Part shown: in pieces, positions 51,087-59,361 of the stretch
Numbering within the stretch: the first letter of the stretch is position 1
How the letters are laid out: each line of letters begins with the position of its first letter
Virus record (IMG/VR): IMGVR_UViG_3300005530_000004
Coordinates: 1-64,000 of that record
Length of the DNA: 64,000 bases
Direction: 5' to 3' (one strand)
DNA from: a virus
Translations under genes and position numbers: made by a program
Notes under the pieces: generated by a model
The model's input: the letters and a program-made list of their open reading frames with translations, nothing else
What the model was told of the DNA's origin: nothing
Databases searched by the model: none

Positions 51087-51788
51087 ATGAATCGCGATGA
51101 ATTGCTTGACACAATAAAAAGATTGCTTGCGCTTTCTAGCTCATCAAATGAGAATGAAAGCGCTTCGGCGCTTGCGCGAGCAAATAAATTGATGATGGAA
51201 CATAATATTTCCATGTTTGATGTTAATAATGAAACATCAACATCAAATTATGATGAAATAGATGTTTATACCGCCGGGCGAGCATCATCAAAAGATCCGT
51301 ATTTGTGCAGTATTCTGCAAGATTACTTCTTTGTGAAAGCGATTTATATTCCATCCGACGGTTATCAACGAAAAACCACGTTGAAATTTTTCGGTGATAA
51401 AGTAAATATTCAAATTGCTGTATATGTCTATAAAGTATTGGATATACTTTTTAGTGTTTACGCAGATGTAAACAAGATTCAAGTAAAACATCGGCGAGCA
51501 TATTATCAAGGATTATGCCACGGATTTAAGCGAAAACTTAAAGAAGAACGTGATGCAATGAATAGAAACATTGCAAGTAGTGGAACAGCACTTGTCTTAA
51601 TTGATAAGGCGCTTGTCAAAGCATATAATAACAGATTTCCGACCACTAAAACAAAATCTGTTTCTAAAATGACAATGAATGACCGTGCTTACAATCAAGG
51701 AATTGTTGACGCAAAAGAAATAAACTTGCGTCAAGGTATAGAAGGTACAAAAGGCACCACACAACCAAAGATTCAAGATTGGAGTTGA
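51087..51788 (+). CDS. DUF2786-type phage protein
   Basis: 233 aa. N-terminal ~40 residues LLDTIKRLLALSSSSNENES and ARANKLMMEHNISM match the DUF2786 pattern (K-x-L-x-L-A...N-E..A..A...A..LM..H.I). The remainder (RRAYYQGLCHGFKRKLKEER) resembles the C-terminal part found with DUF2786 in phages. Function unknown. Confidence 0.7.
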   Translation: MNRDELLDTIKRLLALSSSSNENESASALARANKLMMEHNISMFDVNNETSTSNYDEIDVYTAGRASSKDPYLCSILQDYFFVKAIYIPSDGYQRKTTLKFFGDKVNIQIAVYVYKVLDILFSVYADVNKIQVKHRRAYYQGLCHGFKRKLKEERDAMNRNIASSGTALVLIDKALVKAYNNRFPTTKTKSVSKMTMNDRAYNQGIVDAKEINLRQGIEGTKGTTQPKIQDWS

Positions 51789-51791
51789 TAA

Positions 51792-51846
51792 AACAATCAT
51801 GTCTCCGCCGTGCAGAATATTCTGCACGGCGACGGCGTAGGTTGTT
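51792..51846 (+). ncRNA. Structured RNA element, copy 4 of 4
   Basis: Outer stem AACAATC/GGTTGTT (G-U replaces A-U), conserved ATGTCTCCG, variable hairpin CCGTGCAGAAT/ATTCTGCACGG, conserved CGACGGCGTA. Followed by TCTGGTTTCTGACACAATAAA. Confidence 0.8.
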
Positions 51847-51880
51847 TCTGGTTTCTGACACAATAAATGTAAGGGAGAAG

Positions 51881-52096
51881 ATGGTTATGTCTAATTCAAT
51901 TCATTATTTCGGAATAACAATTAACAGAGAGGGTGATATAGTAGTAGATGATATTACTATATTTAGTCATATAAGAGAAACAGCAAAATATTTAGGGTAT
52001 CGAACACAAGATATACACCGAGATTCTCGTCTCCCTCAACTTGTAATTCTAATTGGCAATCAAAAAGATGCGATCGCCTTTATTGAATTGATATAG
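51881..52096 (+). CDS. Hypothetical protein, 71 aa
   Basis: ATG 51881 (or 51887) after AAGGGAGAAG. Small alpha/beta (YFGITINREGDIVVDDITIF; LVILIGNQKDAIAFIEL). The upstream continuation of this frame passes through the RNA element and is not coding. Confidence 0.55.
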   Translation: MVMSNSIHYFGITINREGDIVVDDITIFSHIRETAKYLGYRTQDIHRDSRLPQLVILIGNQKDAIAFIELI

Positions 52097-52183
52097 GGGT
52101 GTAGAATTTCGCGGATTATGGCTAAAAAGATATTGCGTTATAGTTTCTGGTTTCTGATACAATAAATTGGAGAAGTGAAACAA
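52097..52183 (+). promoter_or_regulatory. Leader with TTTCTGATACAATAAA box
   Basis: Carries TTTCTGGTTTCTGATACAATAAA-like sequence as after the RNA copies, but without a recognisable RNA element upstream. TACAAT would be a good sigma70 -10. Confidence 0.5.
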
Positions 52184-52411
52184 ATGGAAGAAAAAGAAAA
52201 ATCAAGATTAGCAATTGGATTCAATTGTGAACAAAATTACACTCGTTCAATTTGGACTTTCAGCACTGATCCACAAGAAGTTGCTAATCAATTTTCTATT
52301 GATGGTAATTCTACCACGTTAGATCAAATTCTACTTGTTTCTAATTCACAAGACAAAAATAATGGACCGATTGTAGTTAAGCATTGGAATCTCGACAAGG
52401 ACTATAAATAA
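52184..52411 (+). CDS. Hypothetical protein, 75 aa
   Basis: ATG 52184 (GTG 52175 is too close to the ribosome site). Polar alpha/beta protein; stop overlaps the next ATG. Confidence 0.5.
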   Translation: MEEKEKSRLAIGFNCEQNYTRSIWTFSTDPQEVANQFSIDGNSTTLDQILLVSNSQDKNNGPIVVKHWNLDKDYK

Positions 52412-52866
52412 TGGCAATTAAAACCCCATATTTAATTCAAAGATGCACAATACAGAAATTTAGTGGTAATCAAAAAGTTAGTGAATTTTTACAGTTTGAT
52501 TACATGGGGTCGGCTGAATTTGAATTTGGTGCATTACCTAAATGTCTTCGAGAAATATTTTCTATTAAAAATGACTTAAAAATCTTTAGAGTATTATATC
52601 TTAAAGATCTATATGTTCTTTGCACCGAGAGTAATATAAGAGAAATTGAAGTTTATTTATCAAGATTATGTGGATTAGGAGATATCCTAATCTTAAAAGA
52701 GCCAATCAGTATAGAAAAACTATTAAAAAAAGAAAAACCATATAGACGAGATAATTTTTGGATTGATATTGAAAATTATTTTTGTTTCTCTTTTGATAAA
52801 AAAGCTCTGCAAAATTTTAGAATTGCATTAGACAATTCCATTTCTTATATGGATAAGAATAAGTAG
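52411..52866 (+). CDS. Conserved phage protein with 'DYMGSAEFEFGALP' motif
   Basis: 151 aa. QFDYMGSAEFEFGALPKCLR near residues 30-49 is a recognisable motif of widespread phage proteins of unknown function. The rest is alpha/beta. Overlaps the previous gene by one base. Confidence 0.6.
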   Translation: MAIKTPYLIQRCTIQKFSGNQKVSEFLQFDYMGSAEFEFGALPKCLREIFSIKNDLKIFRVLYLKDLYVLCTESNIREIEVYLSRLCGLGDILILKEPISIEKLLKKEKPYRRDNFWIDIENYFCFSFDKKALQNFRIALDNSISYMDKNK

Positions 52867-52871
52867 ACAAC

Positions 52872-53225
52872 ATGCACATTCGCGCTGTAATTGGCGGAAG
52901 ATATACTAATGTTGTTTTCGATATTCCTGTTCCCATTGTAGATTGGCTATGGGAAGACTTACGCGAGAAGATGTTGCAGAAAAGACGAATAAATGAAGAT
53001 GCAATAAAACTAAAATTGGCAAGAGAAACATATGAAAAAGCTGCAAAGCTGCAAGCTGAAATTGCTGCCGATTGTGCAGTAAAGTTTGCAGAGTATTCAG
53101 AAATTGATTCTGGATTGAAAGAAGCAGAAAAAGCGATGGGCGGAAGAGGAAAAAAACCGCGAGTGCGGTCGAGAAAAACTAATTACAAAAAGAAGTCAAT
53201 GTATAAATTGAACGGAGAGAATTGA
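52872..53225 (+). CDS. Hypothetical protein, 117 aa
   Basis: Hydrophobic start, long helix (EKAAKLQAEIAADCAVKFAE) and a very basic tail (RGKKPRVRSRKTNYKKKS), which may bind nucleic acid. Confidence 0.5.
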   Translation: MHIRAVIGGRYTNVVFDIPVPIVDWLWEDLREKMLQKRRINEDAIKLKLARETYEKAAKLQAEIAADCAVKFAEYSEIDSGLKEAEKAMGGRGKKPRVRSRKTNYKKKSMYKLNGEN

Positions 53226-53226
53226 G

Positions 53227-53427
53227 ATGTCTAAGATGATACTAACTGAATCAGACTTGAAATTACTTGAAAAATACAATGTTACACTTGATGGCGCAAT
53301 AACTGAAGCCCCAGCACATTTTCAAAATAGTGATGCAGCGCTCGCTGGATATTGGTATGCAATGTACAAACAACTCAAAAAAGAGTTTGATTATTACAAA
53401 AAGTTAATTGAAGATGGTAGAAAATAG
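53227..53427 (+). CDS. Hypothetical protein, 66 aa
   Basis: ATG in GGAGAATTGAGATG context, one base after the previous stop. Helical, ends KQLKKEFDYYKKLIEDGRK. Last gene before a terminator. Confidence 0.5.
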   Translation: MSKMILTESDLKLLEKYNVTLDGAITEAPAHFQNSDAALAGYWYAMYKQLKKEFDYYKKLIEDGRK

Positions 53428-53463
53428 TCGATGATTTGAAATAACAATAAACAAATTTAATTT

Positions 53464-53509
53464 AATTCCCTAGATAATTATTATCTAGGGAATTATTTTT
53501 ATTTTTATT
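53464..53509 (+). terminator. Intrinsic terminator
   Basis: AATTCCCTAGATAA (53464-53477), loop TTA, TTATCTAGGGAATT (53481-53494), followed by a T-rich run. Confidence 0.9.
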
Positions 53510-53584
53510 TTTGGACTAGTGTACAAGAAATTTTGCCGCTTTTGAAGGTGTGGAACGATGGTCATTTATAGTGAGGGTTTAACG

Positions 53585-53881
53585 ATGGTCGTTTGGAAAT
53601 ATGATATTTTATTAAAGTCTGGAATTCAAAAGATAAGGATGCCTAAAGGTGCAAAAGTATTAACAGCACAAGTGCAAAGAGAAAATGATGGTTATGACGA
53701 TATTAAAATCTGGTGCTTAATTGATAATGGACAAGCAGAATTAGAATTAGTAGATCGACATTTTATTTTACGTGGAACTGGTCATTCATTCGCAGTTTCA
53801 AATAGTTATCCATTAAATTATATTGGAACAGTGCAAATTGATTATAGTGTTTGGCATATATTTGAAATTATAGGGGTGTGA
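53585..53881 (+). CDS. Small phage protein (DUF7352-like)
   Basis: 98 aa from ATG 53585 with GAGGG upstream; an in-frame start at 53558 lies in a near duplicate (CGATGGTC twice). VVWKYDILLKSGIQKIRMPK, ...IWCLIDNG and HFILRGTGHSF match a small phage family with V-W-K-Y... and G-T-G-H. Function unknown. Confidence 0.6.
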   Translation: MVVWKYDILLKSGIQKIRMPKGAKVLTAQVQRENDGYDDIKIWCLIDNGQAELELVDRHFILRGTGHSFAVSNSYPLNYIGTVQIDYSVWHIFEIIGV

Positions 53882-53904
53882 GGAATATCAGCAGGAATAT
53901 CAAT

Positions 53905-54912
53905 ATGAAAATTAAATCAGAAATATGGGATGGCATTACACCATCTTTATATGCACACCTAAAAATAGACGGTGCATTTTTAAGGATAAAAAAGGATGAA
54001 CAAGGTGAGATTAAATGTTTATCCAGTATTGACACAGATTTAACTACGGCGATTACTAACTGCAAGCCTAGGTGGTTAGTTAATTTATACAAGAATATGC
54101 CGTTCAATTCTTGTATACTAGGCGAATTATTTTACTATGATACAGTAAATAGAAAAGGGCTTCCTGCAAGCTATATAAAGACCGGCTTAGCAAACGGTGA
54201 AAATTATTATGATGAAAACTCAACAGATATAACAGTAAGTAAGAAGTTAATGAAGGGGCAAGGACAACAGCAACAGGAACAGCAACAATATCAATTATGT
54301 TTCAGTGGATTTGCAATTGAATATGGATTTCCTGGAATAGATCACAATAGTGAATTAGACCAAGTAGAAATTAAATTAATGGCTCTAGGAATAGATGTTC
54401 CGCCAGCAATATCATTTAGATATAGTGAAGAATTTCCTAGCAAAGAAGAATTACTTGATAAGTATCTACAGAGAGATTATTTCAAAAATCGAACAAAATT
54501 TGATTATTCTACTCTTGCAGAAGGGTGGATGCTTAAAAGTGGTAATTTGACTGGTTGGAAAAAAGTTAAAAAAGAAAATACAATAGATTGTTTCATTGCT
54601 GGTTATATTCCAGGAAAAGGAAAATATTATGGAAAAGTAGGCAGCTTAATTTGTTGTGTATATAATGCCGCTGGTGCAGCTATGCAAATAGCTACGGCTG
54701 GTGGATTTAATGATGAGATAAGGGACTGGTTGACAGAACAATTTAAGAGCAATAAAGACGAATTGATTGGACAAGTAATAGAAATTCAATATCAATTTGT
54801 TGCAACGCAAGGTAGGTTGCGACACCCAAGATTTAAAAATTGGCGAGATGATAAGCTTGCAGAAGAATGCTTAACTTCGCAAGATGAAGAATTGGTCAAA
54901 TATTGGGGGTGA
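53905..54912 (+). CDS. ATP-dependent DNA ligase
   Basis: 335 aa from ATG 53905. Motif I LKIDGAFLRI with nucleotidyl Lys ~20, motif III CILGELFYYD (~70), motif IV AEGWMLKSG (~206), motif V GWKKVKK (~218), then an OB-fold region (DCFIAGYIPGKGKYYGK) ending QGRLRHPRFKNWRDDK. All nucleotidyltransferase motifs are in order. Seals nicks during replication and repair. A Gln-rich microsatellite lies near 120-130. Confidence 0.9.
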   Translation: MKIKSEIWDGITPSLYAHLKIDGAFLRIKKDEQGEIKCLSSIDTDLTTAITNCKPRWLVNLYKNMPFNSCILGELFYYDTVNRKGLPASYIKTGLANGENYYDENSTDITVSKKLMKGQGQQQQEQQQYQLCFSGFAIEYGFPGIDHNSELDQVEIKLMALGIDVPPAISFRYSEEFPSKEELLDKYLQRDYFKNRTKFDYSTLAEGWMLKSGNLTGWKKVKKENTIDCFIAGYIPGKGKYYGKVGSLICCVYNAAGAAMQIATAGGFNDEIRDWLTEQFKSNKDELIGQVIEIQYQFVATQGRLRHPRFKNWRDDKLAEECLTSQDEELVKYWG

Positions 54913-54931
54913 TGAGGATAATGGAGATAAA

Positions 54932-55255
54932 ATGAACAGCAACAACAACATTATTGTTAAACATTGGCTAAACAATAAATTTGCATGTCTTGAAGACGGT
55001 GGATATTGTGGACATGATATTCAAAACAATATTGATATTTATGTATTTAAAATTATCGGTGTAAAGATACAATCCAGTTTCAAAGAATCTAACATCTACA
55101 TTCGTGGAGAACATACTTGTTGGTTTAATATAAATGGATGTTTGATTTATGCAGATGAGGATGAGCTGCAAGATTATGTTGAGATTCGTGCTAGAGAAAA
55201 ATTGCTGAAAACAGAAACGTATATTATCAATATAAATCCAAGTCAAGAATTTTAA
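54932..55255 (+). CDS. Hypothetical protein, 107 aa
   Basis: ATG 54932 with GGAG five bases upstream. KHWLNNKFACLEDGGYCGHD then beta-rich body. Not recognised. Confidence 0.5.
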   Translation: MNSNNNIIVKHWLNNKFACLEDGGYCGHDIQNNIDIYVFKIIGVKIQSSFKESNIYIRGEHTCWFNINGCLIYADEDELQDYVEIRAREKLLKTETYIININPSQEF

Positions 55256-55265
55256 GGAATAAAAC

Positions 55266-55742
55266 ATGCTTCAATGGATACTTAGAACAATTATTTGTGG
55301 AGAATTTGAAAAGAAGTTTAGAGGGCCGGAAAACAATACAGTAAATAATACTGCAATGCTAATGATTTTTGACAGCGATCCCAAGCCAAGATTTCAATTA
55401 AAAGAAGTTCACCACCATACAGATTTGTTAATATATCAAGAACCGAATTCCAGATTCGTTGCAGTATATGAAAGAGATTGGTGGACGCCTTATTACGGTA
55501 AAGGTGAAAAGTTTAGTGGAGTGACAGAATATAAATGTGTAGCTTACCATGATTCTTGTTGGAGAGAAGACGGTGTTGGAAGATTTATTCTGTTTAATTC
55601 AGAAAAATTAACAGGCTTAAATTATGTTAATATGCTCAGTGGAATGGGTGGAAACGGATGGTACAAAACTATTATAATTGATCAAGCAATGAGGAAAAAC
55701 TTAAGGAACATAAGGAATTTGAAGTATGACTTCTCGAATTAG
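55266..55742 (+). CDS. Hypothetical protein, 158 aa
   Basis: Mixed alpha/beta with His cluster (EVHHHTDLLIYQEPNSRF) and VAVYERDWWTPYYGKGE. Overlaps the methylase start by 17 nt. Not recognised. Confidence 0.5.
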   Translation: MLQWILRTIICGEFEKKFRGPENNTVNNTAMLMIFDSDPKPRFQLKEVHHHTDLLIYQEPNSRFVAVYERDWWTPYYGKGEKFSGVTEYKCVAYHDSCWREDGVGRFILFNSEKLTGLNYVNMLSGMGGNGWYKTIIIDQAMRKNLRNIRNLKYDFSN

Positions 55743-56619
55743 TTCACCCGTCAAATATTTTGGTGGAAAATATTATATTGCAAAAGATATTGTTAGATTG
55801 TTTCCAAGCAAGAGTACATACCTTAATTATGTAGAACCTTATTGTGGCGGAGCAAGTGTATTCTTTGCTGCAAGCGATTTACACGTTGGGCGATGTAGTG
55901 AAGTATTAAATGATAAGTATGAAACATTGATAAATTTCTTTAAAGTATTACAAGATAAGTTTTTATTTGAAGAATTTCACAGAATAATTAGCTTGCAGCC
56001 GTTTGCAGAACAATCATTTGAAGAGTGGTGGACACACTTAGAAAATCTACTAGACATTAATAAATCACTAACTTTAACATCTCAATACCATGAAGGAAAT
56101 ATGCTTGATGAAGCTATTGCATTTTTTATTGTAAATAGAATGTCTTGGGCTGGCAGAATGACAGATTTTGCCGCTATAACTAAGAAAAGATTACGCGGCG
56201 GAAAGAATGAACAAGTTAATGCGTGGCTAGGTGCAATAGATAAATTACCTGAAATCGCAATGCGCTTACAACATGCTTTAATATTAAACCGTGATGCTCT
56301 GCAAGTAATCAATAACTTCAATGATCCAAAAACTTTATTTTATCTTGATCCGCCATATTTATTGGGCGATACTGGAGTACGAACTAATAAAGATGGTGGA
56401 GAATATAAACATGAAATGACTTATGAACAACATGAAGCAATGTTAAGTATAATTTCTTTAGATAGTTTCAAGGCTAAGTTTTTGCTTAGCTGTTATGATA
56501 ATAAACTGTATAATGATTATGCGCATGATTACCGATGGAAAAGACATGAAATAAAGTGCGTGGAAAGATCGAGCGGTGCCGCAAACGAAAGAATCGAGGT
56601 GGTTTATGCAAACTACTGA
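55726..56619 (+). CDS. dam: DNA adenine methyltransferase (Dam/D12 class)
   Basis: 297 aa. SSPVKYFGGKYY (~7-18) and EPYCGGASVFF (~36-46) form the SAM-binding motif, LFYLDPPYLLGD (~203-214) the catalytic D-P-P-Y. C-terminal CVERSSGAANERIEVVYAN is typical of D12 enzymes. It would methylate N6 of adenine at a short site, protecting phage DNA from restriction or marking it. Recognition sequence cannot be read from the gene. Confidence 0.92.
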   Translation: MTSRISSPVKYFGGKYYIAKDIVRLFPSKSTYLNYVEPYCGGASVFFAASDLHVGRCSEVLNDKYETLINFFKVLQDKFLFEEFHRIISLQPFAEQSFEEWWTHLENLLDINKSLTLTSQYHEGNMLDEAIAFFIVNRMSWAGRMTDFAAITKKRLRGGKNEQVNAWLGAIDKLPEIAMRLQHALILNRDALQVINNFNDPKTLFYLDPPYLLGDTGVRTNKDGGEYKHEMTYEQHEAMLSIISLDSFKAKFLLSCYDNKLYNDYAHDYRWKRHEIKCVERSSGAANERIEVVYANY

Positions 56620-56995
56620 AAAACAATTGTATGATGTAAATAAACAGGTTGCTAATTTTATTAATGATTCTAAGCTACGAATCAATTCAAGATCATGGAT
56701 ATCAAATGATCTAATGCAAGTATATGTTAGAGTAGCATATAGATATATTAATAATATAGGCTACAGAACATTCGAAATAGCCAGTGTTCAGGTTTATAAT
56801 CCTGGAAAGGGTACATTCACAGCGTTTTTAAAAGAAGTCTTATTACTGTGCTTTGAAGATAATTATATACAAGTAATTTATATTGAAAATGTTTTAAATG
56901 AAAGATTTGCTTCATTTTTTGATAAATTAGGTTTTGAGAAAAGATTAGACCTAGCAGAAGTTCCGTCTTTTTATAAGATGCTAAAAAGGTGCTAA
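56606..56995 (+). CDS. GNAT-like acetyltransferase
   Basis: 129 aa from ATG 56606 (GAGGTGG). RTFEIASVQVYNPGKGTFTA resembles the acetyl-CoA loop of GNAT folds, and IYIENVLNERFASFFDKLGF the C-terminal N..R....K.GF motif. Target unknown; a DNA-modifying or host-modifying role would suit the methylase neighbour. Confidence 0.6.
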   Translation: MQTTEKQLYDVNKQVANFINDSKLRINSRSWISNDLMQVYVRVAYRYINNIGYRTFEIASVQVYNPGKGTFTAFLKEVLLLCFEDNYIQVIYIENVLNERFASFFDKLGFEKRLDLAEVPSFYKMLKRC

Positions 56996-57006
56996 GGAGA
57001 AGATGG

Positions 57007-57183
57007 ATGAATGACAGCAACGATAATATTATTGCAATATGTCACCATTATTTAAAGCATAAATGGATAAGTTTCAATTGTAGAACATTAAGTGAATTAA
57101 ATAGTCATATTAATATTTGTAGAGGTAAATTAGGTCCACACTCTAAAACACCGTGGTTTATTGAATGGGTGAATAATGAATGA
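57007..57183 (+). CDS. Hypothetical protein, 58 aa
   Basis: ATG after AAGGAGAAG. Small, with CHHY and CRGK; overlaps the next ATG. Not recognised. Confidence 0.45.
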   Translation: MNDSNDNIIAICHHYLKHKWISFNCRTLSELNSHINICRGKLGPHSKTPWFIEWVNNE

Positions 57184-57463
57184 TTTAATCAATATTCTAT
57201 TGATATACGAAATTCGCGGCGACGGTGCAGATGAACATAGCATAACTGCATATAAAGGCAAAGCCACACGCGAAGAATTTGCTAAATTAATTAAATCTCA
57301 CGGAAAACTTTACACTCCAGAAGAAGTTGATAGTAATTTAAATTTTATATTTTTATGTACATGGTTAAATAGAGAAGATGTAGCGCCTCTATATAATGAA
57401 GCCATTGTAAAAAATATACATCTTGAAGGAATCTACAAGGTTATAATTACAGGAGAATTGTAA
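57176..57463 (+). CDS. Hypothetical protein, 95 aa
   Basis: Alpha/beta, starts in the stop of the preceding gene. Not recognised. Confidence 0.5.
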   Translation: MNDLINILLIYEIRGDGADEHSITAYKGKATREEFAKLIKSHGKLYTPEEVDSNLNFIFLCTWLNREDVAPLYNEAIVKNIHLEGIYKVIITGEL

Positions 57464-57685
57464 ATGCACAGTAGCACCACAATTAAAACATTTCTTCGTA
57501 CATACGGAGACATGAATAAATTTGACTTAATAACGGAGTTAATGAATAAATATAATAATGAAGGATATTTCGGGCAAAGAAAGTCTTGGATTAAAAGAAC
57601 ATTCGGAGAATTACTGGTTGTTCTTTATGAAATAGAGATAGAATTAGAAAAAGAAGAAAAAGATGGACTTGAATTTGATAACTAA
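57464..57685 (+). CDS. Hypothetical protein, 73 aa
   Basis: Starts directly after the previous stop with an upstream AGGAGAATT. Helical. Not recognised. Confidence 0.5.
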   Translation: MHSSTTIKTFLRTYGDMNKFDLITELMNKYNNEGYFGQRKSWIKRTFGELLVVLYEIEIELEKEEKDGLEFDN

Positions 57686-57709
57686 CGAGAAGAGGAGCAA
57701 TAAACTACG

Positions 57710-58048
57710 ATGCTTTCACTAACTGCTCATTGCGGTGATATAATTACAATCGGCAGGTCTATCATTAAAATTGACAGAAAAAATACCGGCAATGGTCTGC
57801 AAATCCTAATTGAGGCAGATAGGACAGAAAAAATATTGCGTGGTTATTTGGTTGAACAACTTATTAAAGAGAGTGGGTATCAATTTGTTGGGCAGGAAGC
57901 ACGAGTTAGAAAATATAAAAGGCTAAGCGACGGGGCTATTGTTACAGATTTTATGGCATTGAAAGAAATATTGCGACAGAATTTAGAAGACAAAGACGAG
58001 GGGAATATAGAAAGCGAAGGTGGGGAGAACAACGATAATGGTGAATAA
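57710..58048 (+). CDS. CsrA-like small RNA-binding protein, 112 aa
   Basis: The first ~45 residues, MLSLTAHCGDIITIGRSIIK and GNGLQILIEADRTEKILRGY, follow the CsrA/RsmA pattern M-L-x-L-T...G-x-x-I-x-I-G-x-x-I-x-I...G..[LV].I.I.A......[LV].R. The rest, with an acidic tail, is an extension absent from ordinary CsrA (~61 aa). If genuine, a translational regulator binding GGA hairpins. The match is by eye and weaker after residue 45. Confidence 0.4.
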   Translation: MLSLTAHCGDIITIGRSIIKIDRKNTGNGLQILIEADRTEKILRGYLVEQLIKESGYQFVGQEARVRKYKRLSDGAIVTDFMALKEILRQNLEDKDEGNIESEGGENNDNGE

Positions 58049-58430
58049 AGGCCCGGAAGGAAAATTTCGTACAAAGACTGTAAATGAGTTAAAAAAATAT
58101 AATGCAAAGGTTATAAATAATGTACAATACATGGGAGAAACAAAATCTGGAATGATATTAAGCCCTGAACCTGGTGTTTCGGATATTACATTAATTCATC
58201 CATATACAGGAATCATATTTCTTGAATTTAAGTCAATAAATGGTAAATTAAGCGCCGTACAGAAAAGATTCCTTGAAGAAATTAATTTGCGAGTACCATA
58301 TTCTGGATTTGTTGCTTGGGAAGATTTAATACAAGGGGGGATATTGAGATGCTCTGATGGAATATCTTATGGAAGTTTCAATAATGGTGGTGAGTTGATT
58401 GACATTATTCGTTCGTTGAGAAATTTGTAA
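58038..58430 (+). CDS. VRR-NUC domain nuclease
   Basis: 130 aa from ATG 58038, overlapping the preceding gene. PGVSDITLIHPYTGIIFLEF then KSINGKLSAVQKRFLEEI is the PD-(D/E)xK core of VRR-NUC proteins (D, E-x-K, and Q...F). PYSGFVAWED completes it. Probably a structure-specific nuclease in recombination. Confidence 0.8.
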   Translation: MVNKGPEGKFRTKTVNELKKYNAKVINNVQYMGETKSGMILSPEPGVSDITLIHPYTGIIFLEFKSINGKLSAVQKRFLEEINLRVPYSGFVAWEDLIQGGILRCSDGISYGSFNNGGELIDIIRSLRNL

Positions 58431-58455
58431 GGTTATTTTTGTAAGGAGAGTTGTA

Positions 58456-59304
58456 ATGCCGCGTCAAGTTGAGATTAATATTTTTAACATTGCAAGAACT
58501 GCTGTTGATGTTAAAGAAGTACAAAAGTGGATGGATTTTCTTGGTGCAAATGAATTCTTTGAGGAACAATTTAATAATAGCTCGGAGAAGCCTTGCAGCG
58601 ACGGAGCACTTTTAGTTGCTATGGCTGCAAAACGGTGTTATAAATCTTTTCAAGTTGGGATGAATCCAAATATTACGAAAGTTCGCAAAGATTTATGTGA
58701 ATATTTGGATAATATTCTTGCAAGTGGGCACGGTAGTGTATTAGAGCATGCGGTCTATTCTTTTGCAATTGAAAATATTAGTAGAGTATTCACAGGAGAA
58801 ATGAATAGACATAGAGCTGGTTGGTCAATAAGTGAAGGTTCAATGCGATATATTAGATATGATGAAATCCCTTATTGGTTGCCAACTAGTTTGCGACTCG
58901 ATTTAGCAAATGATAATGTAGAGTTAGCTTATAAGAAAGGTGCATCTGTAAAGATATTTGATGATATCTTTACAAAAATCGAAGATGCTTACAAAAAATT
59001 AATGAAGATATGGGAAATGGATGAATCAGATAAGAATTTTAGTTATAAAAAGAAAATGACTAGCTGTTTAAGAAGAATTATTCCTATGGGAATTGCAACT
59101 GGTGGTGTTTGGACTGGAAATCTTAGAGCGTTGCGTCATGTTATTGCTTTGAGAACAGAACCAGCAGCCGAAGAAGAAATTTTTTATGTTTTCAGTCGAA
59201 TTGCAGGGATTATGATTGAAAAGGAGAATTTTGTATTTAAAGATTTTGAGAAAAGAGACGCTGGACATAGCGGCGGATTCGTTCCGAAGTATCCGAAGGT
59301 GTAG
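58456..59304 (+). CDS. thyX: Flavin-dependent thymidylate synthase ThyX
   Basis: 282 aa. SGHGSVLEHAVYSFAI near 92-107 and the signature RHRAGWSISEGSMRY at ~118-132 (canonical RHRx7S with one extra residue), then NLRALRHVIALRTEPAAEEE, all ThyX hallmarks. Makes dTMP from dUMP with FAD and methylene-THF; useful for an AT-rich phage. Strong AAGGAG ribosome site. Confidence 0.92.
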   Translation: MPRQVEINIFNIARTAVDVKEVQKWMDFLGANEFFEEQFNNSSEKPCSDGALLVAMAAKRCYKSFQVGMNPNITKVRKDLCEYLDNILASGHGSVLEHAVYSFAIENISRVFTGEMNRHRAGWSISEGSMRYIRYDEIPYWLPTSLRLDLANDNVELAYKKGASVKIFDDIFTKIEDAYKKLMKIWEMDESDKNFSYKKKMTSCLRRIIPMGIATGGVWTGNLRALRHVIALRTEPAAEEEIFYVFSRIAGIMIEKENFVFKDFEKRDAGHSGGFVPKYPKV

Positions 59305-59361
59305 TTAAGATTTAACTGTTTAACTGTTTAACTGTTTAACCACTTTGTAAGGAGATTTGAC
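59305..59361 (+). repeat. 8-bp tandem repeat (AACTGTTT)
   Basis: Three to four units in the leader of the MazG-like gene, followed by TAAGGAGAT. Confidence 0.7.

Noticed and set aside
49244-51846. Integron attC sites
   Set aside because: The two-stem layout is similar, but ends do not match RYYYAAC/GTTRRRY and no integrase is present; kept only as an analogy.
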